This document shows, piece after piece, positions 6,177 through 8,484 of a DNA stretch of 8,484 nucleotides. Every line of letters starts with the position of its first letter. The stretch's first letter is position 1. This DNA comes from JANOQP01 sp044227705 (GTDB lineage Bacteria > Bacteroidota > Bacteroidia > Chitinophagales > Saprospiraceae). The stretch lies in the NCBI GenBank assembly GCA_044227705.1, contig JBGAWE010000199.1, positions 1-8,484 of the forward strand, given 5' to 3'. Made by a program: the position numbers and the translations under genes. The notes beneath the pieces were generated by a model. It was not told the origin of the DNA. It did no database searches and was given only the letters and a program-made list of their open reading frames with translations.

Positions 6177-6830
6177 TCAAAGGTCGGCGTCGAGCGGGCC
6201 GCCCTCGCCGAACGCGGGCCTTTGCTGCTTTTTGAACGACCCGGTCGTCGCCCCTTTGTACAGCGCGTGGGCCATGAGGCCGCTGATGACGATGCCGCCG
6301 ATTTTGCCGGAAAGAAGGGTCATCAAGATGTTGAGGATGGCGAAGCCGAAGCCGATCCACAGCGGCGTGTTGCTCTGCGACGACCGCGCCCAGAGGCCCA
6401 GCCCGACGAGGATTCCGCCGCTCACCATGACCGCGATGCCCAGCACGAGCGGCCCCTCCGCATCGACCCCCGCCCACTCCGTCGACATCCCCCGGCCGAC
6501 GGCCAGCAGAATCAGCCCGACCACGATTTGAAAGCCGCCGAGGCCGAGCAGCCAGTTGACGCCCCTTTTGAAATAATCAACGCCGCCGGACGGGATGCCC
6601 GACATCAGCTCGACGCCGTCGCTCCAGACTTCGAGGCCGCCGTCGCGCACGACGAGCGTCAAATGGCGGCCGTCGGCCAACGCGACCCTCCGCCCGCCCA
6701 TCAAGGCGTTGGGCTGCGGAAACTCGGCCACTGTCTGCTGGTCGTGGACGATGCGTAGGTCGTGGTAGTTGTGCTCCCATTGGAGGGTGAGCTTGTCGCC
6801 TTTGGCGAGGGTCAGTTCTTTTTGGAACAT
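6177..6830 (-). CDS. Unrecognised membrane protein: N-terminal beta domain plus four transmembrane helices
   Basis: From the ATG at 6830 the protein has 217 residues. Residues 1-85 have an alternating hydrophobic/polar beta pattern (KLTLQWEHNYHDLRIVHD, GRHLTLVVRDGGLEVWSDGV). Helices follow at about 91-112, 127-148, 156-174 and 177-192, then a short polar tail ending in GGPLDADL. There is no signal peptide, so the beta domain is probably cytoplasmic. The phrase pattern L-x-V-W-x-D-G faintly recalls the MDVWCNG strand of FAIM beta-sandwich proteins; this is speculative. The frame extends to an ATG at 6881, but those 17 residues are Arg-rich and run through likely promoter sequence, so I prefer 6830. 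A weak promoter match lies upstream on the same strand (TTG at 6904-6906, 22-base spacer, TTGCTTTG at 6874-6881). The 3' end is 2 bp from the convergent dehydrogenase gene, and the PKD-protein gene lies upstream on the same strand. Confidence 0.75.
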   Translation of the reverse strand: MFQKELTLAKGDKLTLQWEHNYHDLRIVHDQQTVAEFPQPNALMGGRRVALADGRHLTLVVRDGGLEVWSDGVELMSGIPSGGVDYFKRGVNWLLGLGGFQIVVGLILLAVGRGMSTEWAGVDAEGPLVLGIAVMVSGGILVGLGLWARSSQSNTPLWIGFGFAILNILMTLLSGKIGGIVISGLMAHALYKGATTGSFKKQQRPAFGEGGPLDADL

Positions 6831-6930
6831 GGCCAGCGTTCGGTTTTGACGTAAAACGGGATGGGTTCGACGGCAAAGCAACGAAATGCGACCGCCCTTT
6901 TTTCAATCCAATCAGTTCGCACGACGGTGC

Positions 6931-8484
6931 TCAAATCTTGACCAGCCGCCTTACCACCTGCCCGCCCTTCCCGGCGATTTTCAAAAAATAGGTCCCTGCC
7001 GCCAAGGCTGTCAAATCGAGGGCCGCCTCGCCACCGGATATTTCTTTTTCAAAAACCAAAACGCCCTGAAGATCAATCAGTTGGAGCCGAAAATCGGGCA
7101 GCTCGGTCTCGACGGAGAGCGGCCCGTCGGTCGGGTTCGGGAAGACGCGGACGGCCGTTGGCGGAGCCGTTTCGCCCGCCGCGACCCAGGTCAGGATGAC
7201 CAGTTTTTGGAGGACGCTCGCCCCGCACGGGTTGTCCACGACGAGCGTGACGATGTGCTCACCGCCGGTCGAGAAGGTGTGGGCGGCGTCGAAGGTGGAG
7301 GCCGTCGCGCCGTCGCCGAAATCCCAAAAATAGGTCAGCCCGTTCGTCGAGGTGTTGGTGAAGGTGACGGTCGGGCCGTTGACCGTGAAAGTGAACCCGG
7401 CCACCGGCGATTTGAAGAGCTGCACGTCGATGGTCTGGCTCGTCGTGCTCGTCGCGCCGGTCGCGCCGGTGACGGTGAGCGTGGCCGTGTGGCTGCCCGA
7501 GGTGAAGAACTTGACGGTCGGCGACGGCTGTGTCGAGAGCGAAGGGCTGCCGGTCGGGAAGGCCCAAGCGTAGTTTGTGATCGTCCCGGCCGACAGGTTC
7601 TGGAATTTCACGGAGACGTTGTTGCCGCAGCCAAGGATTGGGTTTTCAACAAAAAAAGCGGCCTCCGGCGGTGCCTCGACCACGACGGTCTGGGTGAAAA
7701 GAATGGTGTCGCAAAGGTTCCAGCCGGTCAAAACGACGGTGTAGCTGCCCTGCATCGCATATTGGTGGGCGGGGTTTGCCGCCGTCGAGGTCTGGCCGTC
7801 GCCGAAGTCCCACAAGTAGTTGGTGCAGTTGAGCGAGAGGTTGGTGAAAGTGGTGGCGAGGTTTGCCGCGACAGAGGAGACAAAGGCGACGGTCGGCTTG
7901 TTCTTGACCGTCAATTTTGCCTCGTTCGAGAGGACGTCGGCCGTCGCGCAGCCGCCGGTCGAGTGGAGCTTGAGGCGGAATTTCCAACCGTTTTGGCTGG
8001 TTTTCGCGCTCAAAACGGTCAAAACCGGCGAATTCATGCCCGAAAAATCGGGGCTGCCGACGGGGATGTCGGCCCAGCCGCTGCCGGTGTTGACCTGCCA
8101 TTGGTAGGTGAAGGTGCCGCCGGAGGCGGTGGTCGAGAAGGCGGGTTGCTCGCCGGTGCAAGCGGTATTGTCGAGCGGTTGGAGGCTGAAAACGGGCAAA
8201 CCGATGGCGACTTGCCCGGCCGGGATTTGTGCCGAAACCAAATCAAAGCTCCCTTTTTCGCCCACCTGCGCGTCATTGGAGTCGCCGTTGCAAGAGGTCG
8301 ATTGGGTCACGACGCCCGGCTGGCCGCCGTCAAGCGTGAAGCTGTTGAGGCCGGCGGGGAGCAGGCCGACGTTGTTGTTGCAGATGAGATGGCCACCGCC
8401 GCCGCCGCCGCCGGGGCCCATGCAGCGGTTTTGCCCCTGCTCGTTCTGGTCGCCGCCCCGTCCGCCGATGAGCAGCGCCGAGAT
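6931..8484 (-). CDS. T9SS-secreted PKD-domain protein, C-terminal 517 residues (start beyond the window)
   Basis: The frame is open from the right edge to the TGA at 6931-6933, so the N-terminus and signal peptide are missing. Counting from the edge: residues 1-100 are a Gly-rich region (IGGRGGDQNEQ; seven consecutive Gly at 25-31; LDGGQPGVV); about 105-193 is an Ig-like domain with paired Cys109 and Cys179; PKD1 spans about 196-270 (YLWDFGDG at 223-230); PKD2 about 271-354, where that motif has drifted to YAWAFPTG; PKD3 about 358-432 (YFWDFGDG at 385-392). Residues about 437-517 are a type A T9SS C-terminal sorting domain (VRVFPNPTDGPLSVE at 445-459, AAGTYFLKI at 496-504, end VVRRLVKI). Such domains are recognised by PorV and cleaved on export, leaving the rest secreted or anchored to the cell surface, here probably in adhesion or matrix. 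The internal ATG at 8421 lies inside the Gly-rich domain and is not a credible start. Confidence 0.92.
   Translation of the reverse strand: MSALLIGGRGGDQNEQGQNRCMGPGGGGGGGHLICNNNVGLLPAGLNSFTLDGGQPGVVTQSTSCNGDSNDAQVGEKGSFDLVSAQIPAGQVAIGLPVFSLQPLDNTACTGEQPAFSTTASGGTFTYQWQVNTGSGWADIPVGSPDFSGMNSPVLTVLSAKTSQNGWKFRLKLHSTGGCATADVLSNEAKLTVKNKPTVAFVSSVAANLATTFTNLSLNCTNYLWDFGDGQTSTAANPAHQYAMQGSYTVVLTGWNLCDTILFTQTVVVEAPPEAAFFVENPILGCGNNVSVKFQNLSAGTITNYAWAFPTGSPSLSTQPSPTVKFFTSGSHTATLTVTGATGATSTTSQTIDVQLFKSPVAGFTFTVNGPTVTFTNTSTNGLTYFWDFGDGATASTFDAAHTFSTGGEHIVTLVVDNPCGASVLQKLVILTWVAAGETAPPTAVRVFPNPTDGPLSVETELPDFRLQLIDLQGVLVFEKEISGGEAALDLTALAAGTYFLKIAGKGGQVVRRLVKI
8394..8414. repeat. GCC/GGC trinucleotide run encoding polyglycine
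   Basis: Consecutive GCC units (GGC on the coding strand) encode seven glycines in a row in the Gly-rich part of the PKD protein. Such runs are prone to slippage in whole codons, which would change loop length without breaking the frame. It is part of the coding sequence, not a separate element. Confidence 0.6.

Noticed and set aside
6909..6930. Hairpin GCAC-CGTC-GTGC just after the PKD gene stop as a terminator
   Set aside because: Four-base stem and no T tract on the minus strand, so too weak to call.
6931..8484. Tandem PKD and Ig-like units as a DNA repeat array or CRISPR-like structure
   Set aside because: Similarity is at protein level only (WDFGDG motifs); the units are about 230-250 bases and diverged in DNA, with no short direct repeats and spacers.
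1..8484. A defence island, secondary-metabolite cluster or mobile element
   Set aside because: No transposase, integrase, nuclease, toxin-antitoxin or biosynthetic gene is visible, no terminal repeats flank any block, and composition is uniform.

Overview
The window looks like an ordinary piece of chromosome from a high-GC member of the Bacteroidota, most likely a Saprospiria-like lineage (the lineage is inference). Three things support the phylum: a PorV subunit of the type IX secretion system (T9SS); a secreted PKD-domain protein ending in a type A T9SS sorting domain; and gene starts with no Shine-Dalgarno sequence, with TAnnTTTG-like boxes upstream instead. Every coding region uses strongly GC-biased third codon positions, which opens many long spurious frames on other strands. 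I see no base-composition break that would suggest recent transfer.

Layout, left to right. (1) 8-1762 (+): a probably surface-exposed lipoprotein with several carboxypeptidase-regulatory-like modules and a CILP/FAM171-like core, closed by a very clear intrinsic terminator (1792-1825). (2) 1946-3160 (+): porV, with a short leader and a TACATTTG -7 box. It ends 5 bp from (3) 3166-4107 (-): a bacterial inward-rectifier-type potassium channel (KirBac) with a TVGYG filter. (4) A 157-bp divergent promoter region centred on the inverted repeat GCCAAA-N4-TTTGGC. (5) 4265-4684 (+): a small four-helix membrane protein. It is followed by a degenerate palindromic repeat (4680-4709) and then (6) 4726-6174 (+): succinate-semialdehyde dehydrogenase. 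(7) 6177-6830 (-): an unrecognised protein with an N-terminal beta domain and four membrane helices, convergent with (6) and only 2 bp away. (8) 6931-8484 (-): the C-terminal 517 residues of a T9SS cargo protein (Gly-rich region, Ig-like domain, three PKD domains, sorting domain), whose start lies beyond the right edge.

How they fit together. PorV is the outer-membrane shuttle that recognises C-terminal domains like the one on gene 8, so those two belong to the same secretion pathway although they are not one operon. The lipoprotein is a plausible cell-surface neighbour. The potassium channel, the small membrane protein, the dehydrogenase and the beta-domain/TM protein look like independent housekeeping or accessory genes. 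I found no RNA genes, CRISPR arrays, insertion sequences or defence modules. No stretch longer than 300 bases lacks a gene. Nothing here amounts to a clearly new multi-gene system. The most interesting items are the divergent promoter palindrome, the pore-residue substitutions in the Kir channel, the beta-domain/TM protein and the modular lipoprotein.
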